Positions 10,429 to 22,400 are shown, counted from the first letter of the stretch. The stretch: 34,857 bases of DNA from Bremia lactucae (GCF_004359215.1 NC_090628.1:1770141-1804997), one strand, 5' to 3'. Made by a program: numbers and translations. Notes: generated from the sequence alone by a model not told the origin.

Positions 10429-10697
10429 TGTCAGCAGGAGGTTAGTGCGCGACGACGTATTTTGGCGAAATCGGATTGGCTTAAAAATCAGGAGCGGGTT
10501 CTCTAAATTTGCCTAGATTACAAGAGCGATTCACCTTTAAACGGACATTACCGAAAATATGAAGTGCCAAACAAATTATTTTTAATTCTGATTCTACTTC
10601 AACATGATTGCTTTTTTAGCTAAAGCACAAGCTCTACGTCTTCAAATGTAGAAATCAATTTTGTGACTTCCTCTAGACTAAAACCATGTTTCGATTC
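10429..10697. other. Upstream region of the MED15-like gene
   Basis: A 269-bp stretch between the MED15-like ATG and the LTR of copy B, so the whole remaining upstream region is short. Just upstream of the ATG on the minus strand is CCGATTTCGCCAAAAT, loosely like oomycete initiator/flanking promoter elements; I do not claim it as proven. Beyond that the sequence is AT-rich with no ORF. Confidence 0.4.
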
Positions 10698-11181
10698 TGT
10701 AATGCGGCACATCGATTGGAGAACCGTTGTTGTGGTACATTTACTATATGGGTAAAATACCCTTTTATCTAGTTTTAGAATAGTTAGTTACTTGAATCCC
10801 ATTTATAATGGGTAACAAATGCGGTCGCCGCCAGATATTAATCTGGCGGCCAAAATCTATTTTTAGTAAGCTAGGGTAGGATTTTTTTATTTAGGTAATT
10901 AGATAAAGTGAAATTCCCCTTCTGATCTTAAAGCGTCAAGTGCCTTCCTAAGGCTTGCGCATTGATCTGTAAGAGATAGAAGCCTTTCTAAGGTATATAC
11001 TCTTGAGCACTAGTTGCCACTTGGTTCTACGAACCCCTGAATCCCTTGAACTAGGATTTCTTAAGCTTTTATAGCTTGTACGACTTCCTGAGTTGTGAAA
11101 CCCATTAGTTCAATAGAATTAAGTGACTCTCTGAGTCTGAAAGTCTTCCTCTGACTTTAGGAGGGAGGTAGCTCCGCTACA
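10698..11181 (+). repeat. 5' LTR of copy B (484 bp)
   Basis: It starts TGTAATGCGG and ends CCGCTACA, so its ends are TGTA and TACA, as expected of an LTR. Two bases after the end comes the primer-binding site. The LTR of copy D (33086-33571) matches along its whole length at nearly the same size, which fixes both ends. Confidence 0.9.
10828..10849. repeat. Perfect palindrome inside the LTR
   Basis: Arms CCGCCAGAT and ATCTGGCGG with a 4-nt loop (ATTA). The same arms, with loop TAAT, are at 33418-33439 in copy D, so the structure has been kept; in copy A it is eroded. It could form a hairpin in the RNA or bind a factor; no function is shown. Confidence 0.8.
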
Positions 11182-11183
11182 CC

Positions 11184-11195
11184 TGGTAGCACTCG
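11184..11195 (+). promoter_or_regulatory. Primer-binding site of copy B
   Basis: TGGTAGCACTCG lies two bases after the LTR end. The first eight bases are complementary to a tRNA ending TGCTACCA, as initiator methionine tRNA does in many eukaryotes. The same TGGTAGCA follows the LTRs of C (17194), D (minus strand, 33083) and the second family (34736). Confidence 0.72.
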
Positions 11196-11241
11196 TAGTC
11201 ACTCTGCGCCTGAGACTTTGCAAGACTAAACCCTTACGAAA

Positions 11242-12480
11242 ATGGAAGATATTCCAGAAGTGTCAGAAGCGCAACGCGTCGCTTATGACAAGCTCAAAAC
11301 CTTATTCGGGCTTGAGCACGTGTAATTTATTATCTCCCAGGGACCAGAGGTCCTGCATGCAAGGCTTAAAGCCTGCATGCGGTACGAAGCCTCCCTGATC
11401 GGTCAGGTACAGGACCACTTAGCGGCATCTACGCCAACCCGGCACATCTCTGTACCTGACTCAGAGCCGAGGGCTCGCCCTCTAACTGTAAACGCGAAGA
11501 CATTTGAGGAAAAAAAGGTAGAAAATCTCCCTTTTTGGATTAAGCAGATGGAAATGTCTATTGATTCCACCTTGCTTTTAACAGAACGGCAAAAGGTGGC
11601 TATGGCCATTTCCAAACTTGGAGGTCGAGCCATGGAGTGGGCACTATCGTGCAGCACGTCCATAAACGACGCTATTCCCTCCTGGGATATGCTGAACCAG
11701 CAAATGACCAGCATGTTTGCACCGCCAGATCAGGCTTTTATCATGCGAGCACGGCTCCTAGCGACTCGACAGGGTAAAAGAACCCTAGGGGACATTTTCA
11801 GGAGCTGAGAACTCTCATTGCATCGATGCATCAAGACCCGATGCAAGAAGCAATTGTAGTAACTATCTTTATGGGGAGTCTCAATGAGGGCGTTGCCCGG
11901 ACGGAATTATTCGGATCTTATCCTGGTACTCTCGAAGAGGCAGTTGCCATAGCGCTACGCGCCAAGTTCGACTTTAAGTCTGCTCGCGTTAGCTCGCCTG
12001 TTTACCGAACAAGCTCTTCGAGCACATGGGTACCGTCTAATAGACCGGAACCCATGGATCTAAGCCTCGTTGAGGATGGAGAAGAGGCTTTTCAAGCTGT
12101 GGAACAGCATAAGAATATCCGAAGATATTATATGTGCGGAAGCACGAAACATTTATGTCCGGCCTGTCCCCTACGAAATACGCGTAAAGCTCGAAAGAGC
12201 ACCAATTTCGAACTATACCAGAAATCTGGTACGGTACGGGAATAAAGTCGATACCCAGTAAGGGCGGAGTGCCCCTACTGGGGAAGACCTAGGCTCTGTT
12301 GAACCTCTAGGAGGTGAGAGTAAACACAACTAAGCCCCAATTAGCTCGGTGCGCAATGGCACGGGGCGTGAGTACAAGCCTGGTTGTTAGGCGATCAAGC
12401 GACTGTGAAGGGCTTTGACAAGCCATGATCAATCTTGACTGAATCGGGAGCGTCTTGCAATTATGCTCGACATCTTTCCT
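11242..12480 (+). pseudogene. gag and protease remnant of copy B
   Basis: The ATG at 11242 begins MEDIPEVSEAQR, and TAA follows LEHV after 27 codons (D has Glu there, C has Lys). Gag core continues at 11377-11808 (MEMSIDSTLLLTERQ, KLGGRAMEWAL), then a one-base loss gives GDIFRS-stop; the next frame at 11826-12245 carries GSLNEGVARTELF. The knuckle near 12130-12170 reads YYMCGSTKHLCPAC: the C-x2-C-x4-H-x4-C pattern has lost its first Cys. The protease motif at about 12430-12455 reads ILTESGAS, with Glu for the catalytic Asp. Confidence 0.82.
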
Positions 12481-13457
12481 TTGAAGGAAGTCAACAATAC
12501 GTTGAGGCGCTTAGAGCGCACGAAGATGATACAATCACTGTTCTCTTAGCGACTGGGACTCGTGTCACTGTTCCCAAAGTTCCATTGAACTTAGGTATAT
12601 AGTTTCTGGACTTTGACAGTATGGAACGCTGTCTCGTCCTTGATTTGGATTCGAGATATGATCTCATCCTTGGTATGGCCTGGCTTGAACGCCATGGGCC
12701 ATGGATCGATTGGAGGTCTAAGACCTTAGGCGCCACGCGCAATGTTCTTAGTGAAGTTTTGGAGAGTCATGAACCCACCTTTGTTAGACAACAAAAGCGC
12801 TATTGGCGCGGATCATTGAATGAGTCTGTCAGTGTTTTAGACATTGGTATGTCTGAGTTAATAAACTCTAATGTTAGAAACATTAGTTTTGAGCCCGACT
12901 CAGCAGAAATAAGTGGAAGGGCACGTACTCCGTCGAGCGATACTCGTTGTAATAACGATTCACTGAATGCTGAAAGCATTGTTGGCCTAAGGCCGAGTCA
13001 TCAGAGTGCAATATCCCTGAAATACGTGGAGTGGCACGTCTAAGTCCACCGAGTATGGTCGGCCAAGGTGGCACCATACTGAGTGTCAAAAATGACACTA
13101 TTGGCGGTTCGCCGGGGCATTTTCAGTCAAACCCTTCTAATGCACGTGAAGTGACACGTAAATTCTCGCTGCTTAAGGAAGTTGAGTATCCTAACACCTT
13201 GTCGGATGTCAAATTAGACACCACGCCTGGTATAGAACCAATACAGGCTGGAAAATTCGGGGACGTGAATGTCCCGGCCTCTATTAGGCGTTTTGTTTCT
13301 ACTCCAAGACAGGGGAGACGCGAAGCGTTTATACCCTCACAAATTGATACGTTTGAGCAATTACACACGCTTGTAAAGAGTGAGACGATATGTCCATCAA
13401 TGAGTGCGGCCGAGCCTTAAAGGCTGGCGACTAATCTGAGATGGTGGTCATTCGACC
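12481..13457 (+). pseudogene. Protease-to-RT spacer of copy B
   Basis: Open pieces at 12621-13043 (the SRYDLILGMAWLERH block after the protease) and 13031-13420 (SPPSMVGQGGTILSV). Near 13374 about 67 bp present in C and D are missing, exactly as in A. The spacer is Ser/Pro/Thr-rich and lacks another recognisable domain. Confidence 0.7.
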
Positions 13458-13587
13458 TATGATTGAGTTAAACTCATCGTCACTTCTGGACGAAGCTGTC
13501 CTAGATGACACAAAAGCTGCACTATGATTGAGTTAAACTCATCGTCACTTCTGGACGAAGCTGTCCTGGATGACACAAAAGCTGCAC
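13458..13587 (+). repeat. 65-bp tandem duplication in copy B
   Basis: Units 13458-13522 and 13523-13587 differ by one base (cctagatg versus cctggatg). Same position and unit as in A and C; copy D has one unit. Confidence 0.95.
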
Positions 13588-16500
13588 TAAGCGCGGAGTG
13601 GGTCATCGATCCTTAAAGATCCTACGGATCCATTTTATGCCTTAGTTAAGGAATTCCAAGATGTGGTATGTAATAATCCACCATCTGTTTTTCCTCCGGA
13701 TAGAGGTGCCCGTCATAAAATTGACCTGGCTCTGGGAACCAAATACTGTGTCACACGACAGTGGCCTTTACGAAGGGAACAGTGTGCCGTCATTGACGAT
13801 TTCTTCCGCGCTAAGCACGAGGTGGAAATGGTACGAGAGAGCAAAATCTCCCCATTCGACACCGACATTTTGTGTCAAAAAGCTAAATGGTAAATGGCGC
13901 ATTGTACATATTAAGCTTAATGCTGCCACTAAACTAGCGCAAACCCTAGAAAGGATGTACTTCAGAACAACATGGTGGGATGTATAATGTACAGTGCACT
14001 TGGCTTAGTCGATGGTTGCTATCAACTGCTCATCCGAGCTAGCGATATCCCGCTTACAGCGGTTAGCATTCCAAGCGGTATGTTATAGGAGTGGCTGGTT
14101 ATGTCACAAGGGCTTTCCAACGCCCCGGCAACCTTTAATTGTCTAGTGACGCAACTGTTTTCGCCCTCATCGAGATTATGCACATACTTATTTTGATGAC
14201 ATTTTTGTCCATAGTCGTGCGGAGCAGGGTCGGTCGGATATGGAAAGCATTTAGGCCATTTGCGAGCTGTGCTCGAGTGTATGCGAACAAATAAATTGTA
14301 CGCAAATGCGTCAATATGCATTTTTGGCGCAGAAAAAATCCTTTCTTAGGGTGCTTCGATGGCAACCGAGGCCTTAGAGCGGATCCCGCTAAGATAAAAG
14401 CCATAGTGGTTGTTCTCGCCGATTATTTACACAACTATAGCGAAAATTACGCTGATATGGCTAGGCCGTTATCTAGTCTCCTTAAAAAGGATACAGAATG
14501 GTGCTGGACTAGCACAGAACATAATGCTTTGCAAGCAGCTAAGGATGAGCAGGCTTATCCATGCCCCGATTCTGGCACTGCCGAACCCATTGGCCTTTCA
14601 GTGTCGTCTGTGACGCATCAGATTTTGCCATTAGCAGTGCTCTGTTACAAACAGGTGATGATGGGCATGAACGTGTTATTGCGTTCGAGTCTAGACAGCT
14701 TAAAGCTGCGGAAAAGAATCACCCAGTTCGTGACACAGAGTTTCTTGCTATGAAGTATGCTTTCGTCAAATTCAGAGTTCATCTGCTCGGCTCTAAGCCG
14801 TTTGTGATATATACAGATCACGCGTCATTCCGCACGGCTACTAAGTCGCCCCATCTCTCACAGAGAATGGACTGATGGCTTTTCTTTATCGCCGAGTACA
14901 ACTTTGAGGTGAAGTATAAGCCTGGCAAGCAGAATGCTTTGGCCGATGCGTTATTACGCAGGCCATTTTATGAGCTCTCTCATTTAACGACTACAATGTC
15001 GTTTATTACTGAATCAATCCTTTCGTCTTACGTGAAAGATGAACAGTGTGTAGCTCTACTGCGAGCTCTAAAGAACTCTGAATCGGGTTTTAAATTGTCG
15101 GTGCGTCTGCGCGCAAGATTACATCGATTACCTGTCGATAGCGACCTATTGCTTGATTGCACGGATGCTGCGGATCCTCCGTGCGTCGTTGTTCCTCATG
15201 ATGAGGATTTGAAATACCAAATCCTCTATGTGGCACACGATACTGTCCTTAGTGGTCATCTTGGTAAAAAAGCCTACGGCTATGTAAGCCAGATTTATTG
15301 GTGGTCCAAACTTTATAAATGGGTCAGCACATACGTTCGCACATGCGAAACAGGCCAGCGGGTTAAGCCCTCGGCGTATGAAGCTGCGCGACTGACAAGT
15401 CTGCCCGTACCCATAGGGTGTTGGGGTCCATTAGTATGATTTTTTTTCCACCTACCGAAAGTCACGGCCGGTAACGCCGGCATAGTGGTCTTTTTTGACC
15501 GATTGAGCAAAATTGCTCACTTAGCGGCTGTGCCAGATACCATTGTAGTGAAGGTACAGCAAGGCTGTTCGTCGATCGCGTGTTTTAATAACAAGATTCG
15601 CTAGTGTCAATTGTCTCTATCGGGATCCTGTTTTACAGGCAAATTCTAAAAATCGATTTTCCGAGTGCATGACCCCAGATTGGACATGTCCACCGCGAAC
15701 CATCCGCAGACCGATGGTCAAACTGAACGTGTCAATCGCGTCATTGAGGATGTTTTACGCAGAGTGTGCGCTCAGACACAAAAGTGCTGGAGCTCAATGC
15801 TCCGAGTGGTGGAATTTGCGTAAAATAATGCTGTCCATGCCTCTACAGGCTATACTCCGTTCTATGTAAATGGTCTCACCCACCCATGCGTTCAATTATC
15901 GATACCACTGCGTGGCCCAGCGCTTGGTGGGGTAGAATTTGCCCATAGGCTTGCTGATATTAGCCCTGTTGCCGTTCGGAAACAAGTAAGCGAGTTCCTC
16001 GCGACGCGATTTAGTGTCTAAACATGTAAGGGACATGATGGTTTGTAGCTAAGGCAAACAAAAGTGGCCAGTCTGATTTATGACTCAGAGACAAACTGGT
16101 ATATGTTCTCTCCATTAATTGTTATGTTAGATGCGTCGAAGCGAAAACCGCCGAGAGTGGAGGATAGCGTGATGGCGAGGAGTACGAGAAGGAGAGCGAG
16201 GCTTATCGAGAATGCCGACGAATGGCCAAGGAGGTCAAGATGCTATAGATCGGCGGCGACTTTAGAGAAACGCTCAACGAAGGGACCCAATAACTAAAAC
16301 TATGATCTGCTAAAAATGCCAAAGGCAGAAGCTGTATTAATTCTTATGTGGTCGGGGACCGAGTTTGACGAAACGCTAAGAATCTACCTACCAACATGGT
16401 TTCCGCGGTCTTCAAGGCCAGATTGCGCCCGCACTATATTGGACCATTTACGGTCGTAACCAAGACGGGTCTAGCTTACACGCAAAACTTCCTAGCAAGC

Positions 16501-16996
16501 TGCGTACACACCCAGTGTTCTACGTTGGCTTGCTTAAGCCATGTCGGGATCCTTCCCACGTGGGCTTGAAGGTGCTTGCGCCAAGACAGGCGGTCGTGCC
16601 GCAAATTGCTGCTTCCTCACCAGGATGTCCAGCTGGCCCTCTAAACGAGGCTGCTGACGCTCCAGCGTCGAAAGACGGTCCCGAACCGCCTCAAAAGAGC
16701 TCTTAACCCGGGCAAGGACCTCACGAAGAAGTTGCACCTCGTGCCGTAGAGCATCAAATGCTTCCGCCGAAATTTCGGCCCCCTCCCGCACTGCTTGATG
16801 TGCGGGGGAACCTTCAGTTTCATGTGAAGAAACAATTAAAGCGACGTCGTCGTAAGGGCTAATACCAGTATGTGGTGAAGTGGCTAGGGTACCCCTCTTC
16901 TGAAAACTCTTGGGAGTTCGAGGTACCTCTTCGGCAAGATTGCCCGTACGCCGTTGACGTTTTCGATCGCCAAGCTCAGAGTCAACTTGCGTCAAA
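13588..16996 (+). pseudogene. RT, RNase H, integrase and chromodomain remnant of copy B
   Basis: RT at about 13620-14520 includes LALGTKYCVTRQWP and the catalytic FDD at about 14192-14200 (YFDDIFVHS). RNase H is 14561-14875 and ends at a TGA after RMD. Integrase zinc domain is 14909-15439 (HDTVLSGHL, CETGQR); the DDE core follows, with FFDRLSKIAHLA near 15490 and the catalytic Glu in QTDGQTERVNR near 15712-15741. LLKPCRDPSHV near 16530 leads through a Pro/Ala-rich linker to the chromodomain (about 16800-16996): VKWLGYPSSENSWEFEV then PLRQDCPYAVDVFDRQ. Two TAA codons interrupt the linker and chromodomain frame. Confidence 0.85.
16534..16996 (-). CDS. Antisense ORF in copy B, cut by the assembly gap
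   Basis: Open for 154 codons from the gap edge to a TAA at 16534, antisense to the chromodomain and linker. It includes a basic patch (RKRQRR) and a long heptad pattern (ALRHEVQLLREVLARVKSSF onward) with Leu/Val every seventh residue, predicting a coiled coil. It matches the C copy closely (for example RKQQF versus RMQQF). A two-codon difference near the basic patch keeps both frames open. The N-terminal half is lost in the gap. Not a family I recognise. Confidence 0.45.
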
Positions 16997-17096
16997 NNNN
17001 NNNNNNNNNNNNNNNNNNNNNNNNNNNNNNNNNNNNNNNNNNNNNNNNNNNNNNNNNNNNNNNNNNNNNNNNNNNNNNNNNNNNNNNNNNNNNNNN
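16997..17096. other. Assembly gap of 100 N
   Basis: Exactly 100 N, the usual placeholder for a gap of unknown length. Left of it is the 3' end of copy B without its LTR; right of it is copy C starting in the last 95 bp of an LTR. Missing sequence probably includes a 3' LTR of B and most of the 5' LTR of C. Confidence 0.95.
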
Positions 17097-17191
17097 GAAT
17101 TTAAATTAAAATTAAAAATGCTGAGTTTTCCTTTTGATCTTGAAGTCTAAAAGTCTTCCTCTATCTTTAGCAGCGAAGAAGCTCCGCTACA
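17097..17191 (+). repeat. 3' end of the 5' LTR of copy C
   Basis: The last 95 bp before the gap edge align to the LTR ends of B and D (AAAGTCTTCCTCT, then GCTCCGCTACA). The end TACA at 17191 is followed by TC and the primer-binding site TGGTAGCACTAG at 17194. Confidence 0.82.
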
Positions 17192-17247
17192 TCTGGTAGC
17201 ACTAGTAGTCAATCTCTGAGTCTTTATAAGACTAAGCCTTCACTGAA

Positions 17248-18300
17248 ATGGAAGAGGTCTCAAAACTTATAGAAGCGCAGGGCATAGCGTATGACAAGCT
17301 CAAAACTTTATTTGGGCTTGAATATGTAAAGTTCAGTATATTCAGGGACCAGAGGTTTTGCATGCAAGGGTTGAAACCTTCATGCGTACGAATCCTCCCC
17401 GATCGGCCAGGTTCAGGATCACCCTTGCGGCATCTATGCCAACTCGGTATATCTCTGTACCTCGAAGATAGAGCCATGGAGTGGGCACTCTCGTGCAGCG
17501 TCCATAGACGACGCTTTTTTTTCTCATGGGATTCGGTAATTCAGCAAATGACCAGCATGTTTGCACCGCCTGATTAGGCTTTACGCATACGATCACGGCT
17601 CATAGCGACTCGACAGGGTAAACGAGCCCTAGAGGACCATGCCCAGGAGTTGAGAACACTCATTGCATCTATGCTTCAAGGCCCGATGCAAGAAGCAACT
17701 ATCGTAAATTTTTTTGGGGTTTCTCAATGAAGGCGTTGACCGTTCGGAATTATTACGACCCCATCCAGCTACTTTCGAAGACGCAATTGCCATAGCGCTA
17801 CGCGCTGAGTTCGTCTTTAAGTCTGCTCGCGTTAGCCCGCCTATTTACCGAACAAGCTCTTCGAGCACATTGGTACCGTCTAATAGACCGGAATTCATGG
17901 ATCTACGCCTCGTTGAGGAGGGAGAAAAGGCACTTCAAGCAGTGGAACAGCATGAAATCATTTGTAGATGTTGTATGTGCGGAAGCACGAAACATTTACG
18001 TCCGGCCTGTCCCCTACAAAATACTCGTAAAGCTCAAAATAGCACCAATTCCGACCTATACCAGAAATCTGGTACGGTGCGGAAAACGTCGATACCATGT
18101 AGGTGAAAACCGCTCTACTGGGGAAGACCTAGGCTCTGTTAAAACTCTAGGAGGTGAGAATAAATAGAATCTAGCCCCAATTAGATCGGTGAGAGTACAA
18201 GCCTGGCTGCTAGTCGCTTTAGCGACTGTAAAGGGTTTTGATAAGCCGTGGTCAATTATAATTGACTCAGGAGCGTCTTGCACTTATGCTTGACGTCTTT
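17248..18300 (+). pseudogene. gag and protease remnant of copy C
   Basis: The start reads MEEVSKLIEAQGIAYDKLKT, and LEYVKF continues where A and B have a stop. A deletion of about 130 residues joins LCQLGISLYLEDR directly to AMEWALSC, so the middle of gag is missing. A second frame (17714-18106) carries ELLRPHPATFEDAIAIALRA and an intact knuckle CCMCGSTKHLRPAC. The protease motif near 18258-18280 reads IIIDSGAS, keeping the catalytic Asp lost in A and B. Frameshifts remain. Confidence 0.78.
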
Positions 18301-19335
18301 CGCTTGAGGGAAACTAATGCGTTGGGGACTTAAAGCGCATGAAAGTGATACAATCACTGCTCGCTTAGCGACTGGGACTCGTGTCACTGCTCCTAAAGTT
18401 TCTTGAATTTAGGCAAGAAGTTTCTGGACTTTGACAGTATGGAACGCTGCCTCGTCCTTAATCGAATTCGAGATATGATCCCATCCTTGGTATGGCCTGG
18501 ATTAAACGCCATGAGTCACGGATCGATTGGAGGTCTAAGACCTTAGGCACCACGCGCAATGTTCCAAGCAAATTTCTGAGAAGTCATGAGCCCACCTTTG
18601 CTAGGAGACAAAAGCGCTATTGGCGCATATGACTGACTAAATTTATCAGTGTGTTAGACATTGTAATATCTGAGTTACTAAATCCAATGTTGAAAACATT
18701 TATTTTGGGCTTAACTCAGAAAAAGGAGTTGGAATGGCACGTATTCCGTCGAGTAGCAATTGTTTTAAAAACGATTCACTAAATGCTAAAAGCATTGTTG
18801 GCCTAAGACCGAGTCATCAAGGGTGTTATATCCCTGAGATACGTGGAGTGGCAAGTCTAAGTCCACCGTGGTCGGCCGAGGTGGCATCATGCTGAGTGTC
18901 AGTAGTGACATAATTGGCGGTTCGCCATGGCATTTCGGGTCAAACCCTTTTAATGCACGTGAAATGACACGTAAACGGTCGCTGGACAAGGAAGCTGAGT
19001 TACCTAATTCCTTGTCGGATGTCGAAGTAGACACCAGCTCTGGTATAGATCCCATACAGGCTGAAAATTTGAAGACGTGAATGTCCCAGCCTCTAAGAGG
19101 CGTATTGTCTCTACTCCAAGGCTGGCGAGACGCGAAGGGTCTATACCCTCGCAAAGTGATTTGAGTAAGGAATTGAATACGCTTGTAATGGTGTAACCGG
19201 TAGCATCGAGGCAGAAGTTAGCCTTGCGGCAATCCCTTCGTAACATGCTCTTCTGCAGTGAGACGATATGTCCATCAATGAGTGCGGCCGAGCCTTAAAG
19301 GCTGGCGACTAATCTGAGATGGTGGTCATTCGACC
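18301..19335 (+). pseudogene. Protease-to-RT spacer of copy C
   Basis: The diverged equivalent of the A and B spacer, with a PSLVWPGLNAMSHGSIGG-like frameshifted version of the post-protease block near 18480-18520 and VGRGGIMLSV near 18868. It keeps the roughly 67 bp absent from A and B (about 19194-19257). The join to B-like sequence is at TGAGACGATATGTCC (19258). Confidence 0.7.
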
Positions 19336-19465
19336 TATGATTGAGTTAAACTCATCGTCACTTCTGGACGAAGCTGTCCTAGATGACACAAAAGCTGCAC
19401 TATGATTGAGTTAAACTCATCGTCACTTCTGGACGAAGCTGTCCTGGATGACACAAAAGCTGCAC
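19336..19465 (+). repeat. 65-bp tandem duplication in copy C
   Basis: Units 19336-19400 and 19401-19465 are base-for-base the same as in copy B, including the single difference between the two units. Confidence 0.95.
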
Positions 19466-22400
19466 TAAGCGCGGAGTGGGTCATCGATCCTTAAAGATCC
19501 TACGGATCCATTTTATGCCTTAGTTAAGGAATTCCAAGATGTGGTATGTAATAATCCACCATCTGTTTTTCCTCCGGATAGAGGTGCCCGTCATAAAATT
19601 GACCTGGCTCTGGGAACCAAATACTGTGTCACACGACAGTGGCCTTTACGAAGGGAACAGTGTGCCGTCATTGACGATTTCTTCCGCGCTAAGCACGAGG
19701 TGGAAATGGTACGAGAGAGCAAAATCTCCCCATTCGACACCGACATTTTGTGTCAAAAAGCTAAATGGTAAATGGCGCATTGTACATATTAAGCTTAATG
19801 CTGCCACTAAACTAGCGCAAACCCTAGAAAGGATGTACTTCAGAACAACATGGTGGGATGTATAATGTACAGTGCACTTGGCTTAGTCGATGGTTGCTAT
19901 CAACTGCTCATCCGAGCTAGCAATATCCCGCTTACAGCGGTTAGCATTCCAAGCGGTATGTTATAGGAGTGGCTGGTTATGTCACAAGGGCTTTCCAACG
20001 CCCCGGCAACCTTTAATCGTCTAGTGACGCAACTGTTTTCGCCCTCATCGAGATTATGCACATACTTATTTTGATGACATTTTTGTCCATAGTCGTGCGG
20101 AGCAGGGTCGGTCGGATATGGAAAGCATTTAGGCCATTTGCGAGCTGTGCTCGAGTGTATGCGCACAAATAAATTGTACGCAAATGCGTCAATATGCATT
20201 TTTGGCGCAGAAAAAATCCTTTCTTAGGGTGCTTCGATGGGAATCGAGGCCTTAGAGCGGATCCCGCTAAGATATAAGCCATAGTGGTTGTTCTCGCCGA
20301 TTATTTACACAACTATAGCGAAAATTACGCTGATATGGCTAGGCCGTTATCTAGTCTCCTTAAAAAGGATACAGAATGGTGCTGGACTAGCACAGAACAT
20401 AATGCTTTGCAAGCAGCTAAGGATGAGCAGGCTTATCCATGCCCCGATTCTGGCACTGCCGAACCCATTGGCCTTTCAGTGTCGTCTGTGACGCATCAGA
20501 TTTTGCCATTAGCAGTGCTCTGTTACAAACAGGTGATGATGGGCATGAACGTGTTATTGCGTTCGAGTCTAGACAGCTTAAAGCTGCGGAAAAGAATCAC
20601 CCAGTTCGTGACACAGAGTTTCTTGCTATGAAGTATGCTTTCGTCAAATTCAGAGTTCATCTGCTCGGCTCTAAGCCGTTTGTGATATATACAGATCACG
20701 CGTCATTCCGCACGGCTACTAAGTCGCCCCATCTCTCACAGAGAATGGACTGATGGCTTTTCTTTATCGCCGAGTACAACTTTGAGGTGAAGTATAAGCC
20801 TGGCAAGCAGAATGCTTTGGCCGATGCGTTATTACGCAGGCCATTTTATGAGCTCTCTCATTTAACGACTACAATGTCGTTTATTACTGAATCAATCCTT
20901 TCGTCTTACGTGAAAGATGAACAGTGTGTAGCTCTACTGCGAGCTCTAAAGAACTCTGAATCGGGTTTTAAATTGTCGGTGCGTCTGCGCGCAAGATTAC
21001 ATCGATTACCTGTCGATAGCGACCTATTGCTTGATTGCACGGATGCTGCGGATCCTCCGTGCGTCGTTGTTCCTCATGATGAGGATTTGAAATACCAAAT
21101 CCTCTATGTGGCACACGATACTGTCCTTAGTGGTCATCTTGGTAAAAAAGCCTACGGCTATGTAAGCCAGATTTATTGGTGGTCCAAACTTTATAAATGG
21201 GTCAGCACATACGTTCGCACATGCGAAACAGGCCAGCGGGTTAAGCCCTCGGCGTATGAAGCTGCGCGACTGACAAGTCTGCCCGTACCCATAGGGTGTT
21301 GGGGTCCATTAGTATGATTTTTTTTCCACCTACCGAAAGTCACGGCCGGTAACGCCGGCATAGTGGTCTTTTTTGACCGATTGAGCAAAATTGCTCACTT
21401 AGCGGCTGTGCCAGATACCATTGTAGTGAAGGTACAGCAAGGCTGTTCGTCGATCGCGTGTTTTAATAACAAGATTCGCTAGTGTCAATTGTCTCTATCG
21501 GGATCCTGTTTTACAGGCAAATTCTAAAAATCGATTTTCCGAGTGCATGACCCCAGATTGGACATGTCCACCGCGAACCATCCGCAGACCGATGGTCAAA
21601 CTGAACGTGTCAATCGCGTCATTGAGGATGTTTTACGCAGAGTGTGCGCTCAGACACAAAAGTGCTGGAGCTCAATGCTCCGAGTGGTGGAATTTGCGTA
21701 AAATAATGCTGTCCATGCCTCTACAGGCTATACTCCGTTCTATGTAAATGGTCTCACCCACCCATGCGTTCAATTATCGATACCACTGCGTGGCCCAGCG
21801 CTTGGTGGGGTAGAATTTGCCCATAGGCTTGCTGATATTAGCCCTGTTGCCGTTCGGAAACAAGTAAGCGAGTTCCTCGCGACGCGATTTAGTGTCTAAA
21901 CATGTAAGGGACATGATGGTTTGTAGCTAAGGCAAACAAAAGTGGCCAGTCTGATTTATGACTCAGAGACAAACTGGTATATGTTCTCTCCATTAATTGT
22001 TATGTTAGATGCGTCGAAGCGAAAACCGCCGAGAGTGGAGGATAGCGTGATGGCGAGGAGTACGAGAAGGAGAGCGAGGCTTATCGAGAATGCCGACGAA
22101 TGGCCAAGGAGGTCAAGATGCTATAGATCGGCGGCGACTTTAGAGAAACGCTCAACGAAGGGACCCAATAACTAAAACTATGATCTGCTAAAAATGCCAA
22201 AGGCAGAAGCTGTATTAATTCTTATGTGGTCGGGGACCGAGTTTGACGAAACGCTAAGAATCTACCTACCAACATGGTTTCCGCGGTCTTCAAGGCCAGA
22301 TTGCGCCCGCACTATATTGGACCATTTACGGTCGTGGCCAAGACGGGTCTAGCTTACACGCAAAACTTCCTAGCAAGCTGCGTACACACCCAGTGTTCTA

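Larger units (their letters stand above)
10698..16996 (+). mobile_element. Ty3/gypsy chromodomain-type element, copy B (degenerate)
   Basis: Order on the plus strand: 5' LTR (10698-11181), primer-binding site, gag, protease, RT, RNase H, integrase, chromodomain; the sequence then enters the N gap, which must hide the 3' LTR. A chromodomain after integrase places it with the chromoviruses. Coding is broken by a stop 27 codons into gag, a frameshift in gag, a Glu for the protease Asp, the 65-bp duplication and stops in RT-integrase. It is the inverted partner of copy A. Confidence 0.92.
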
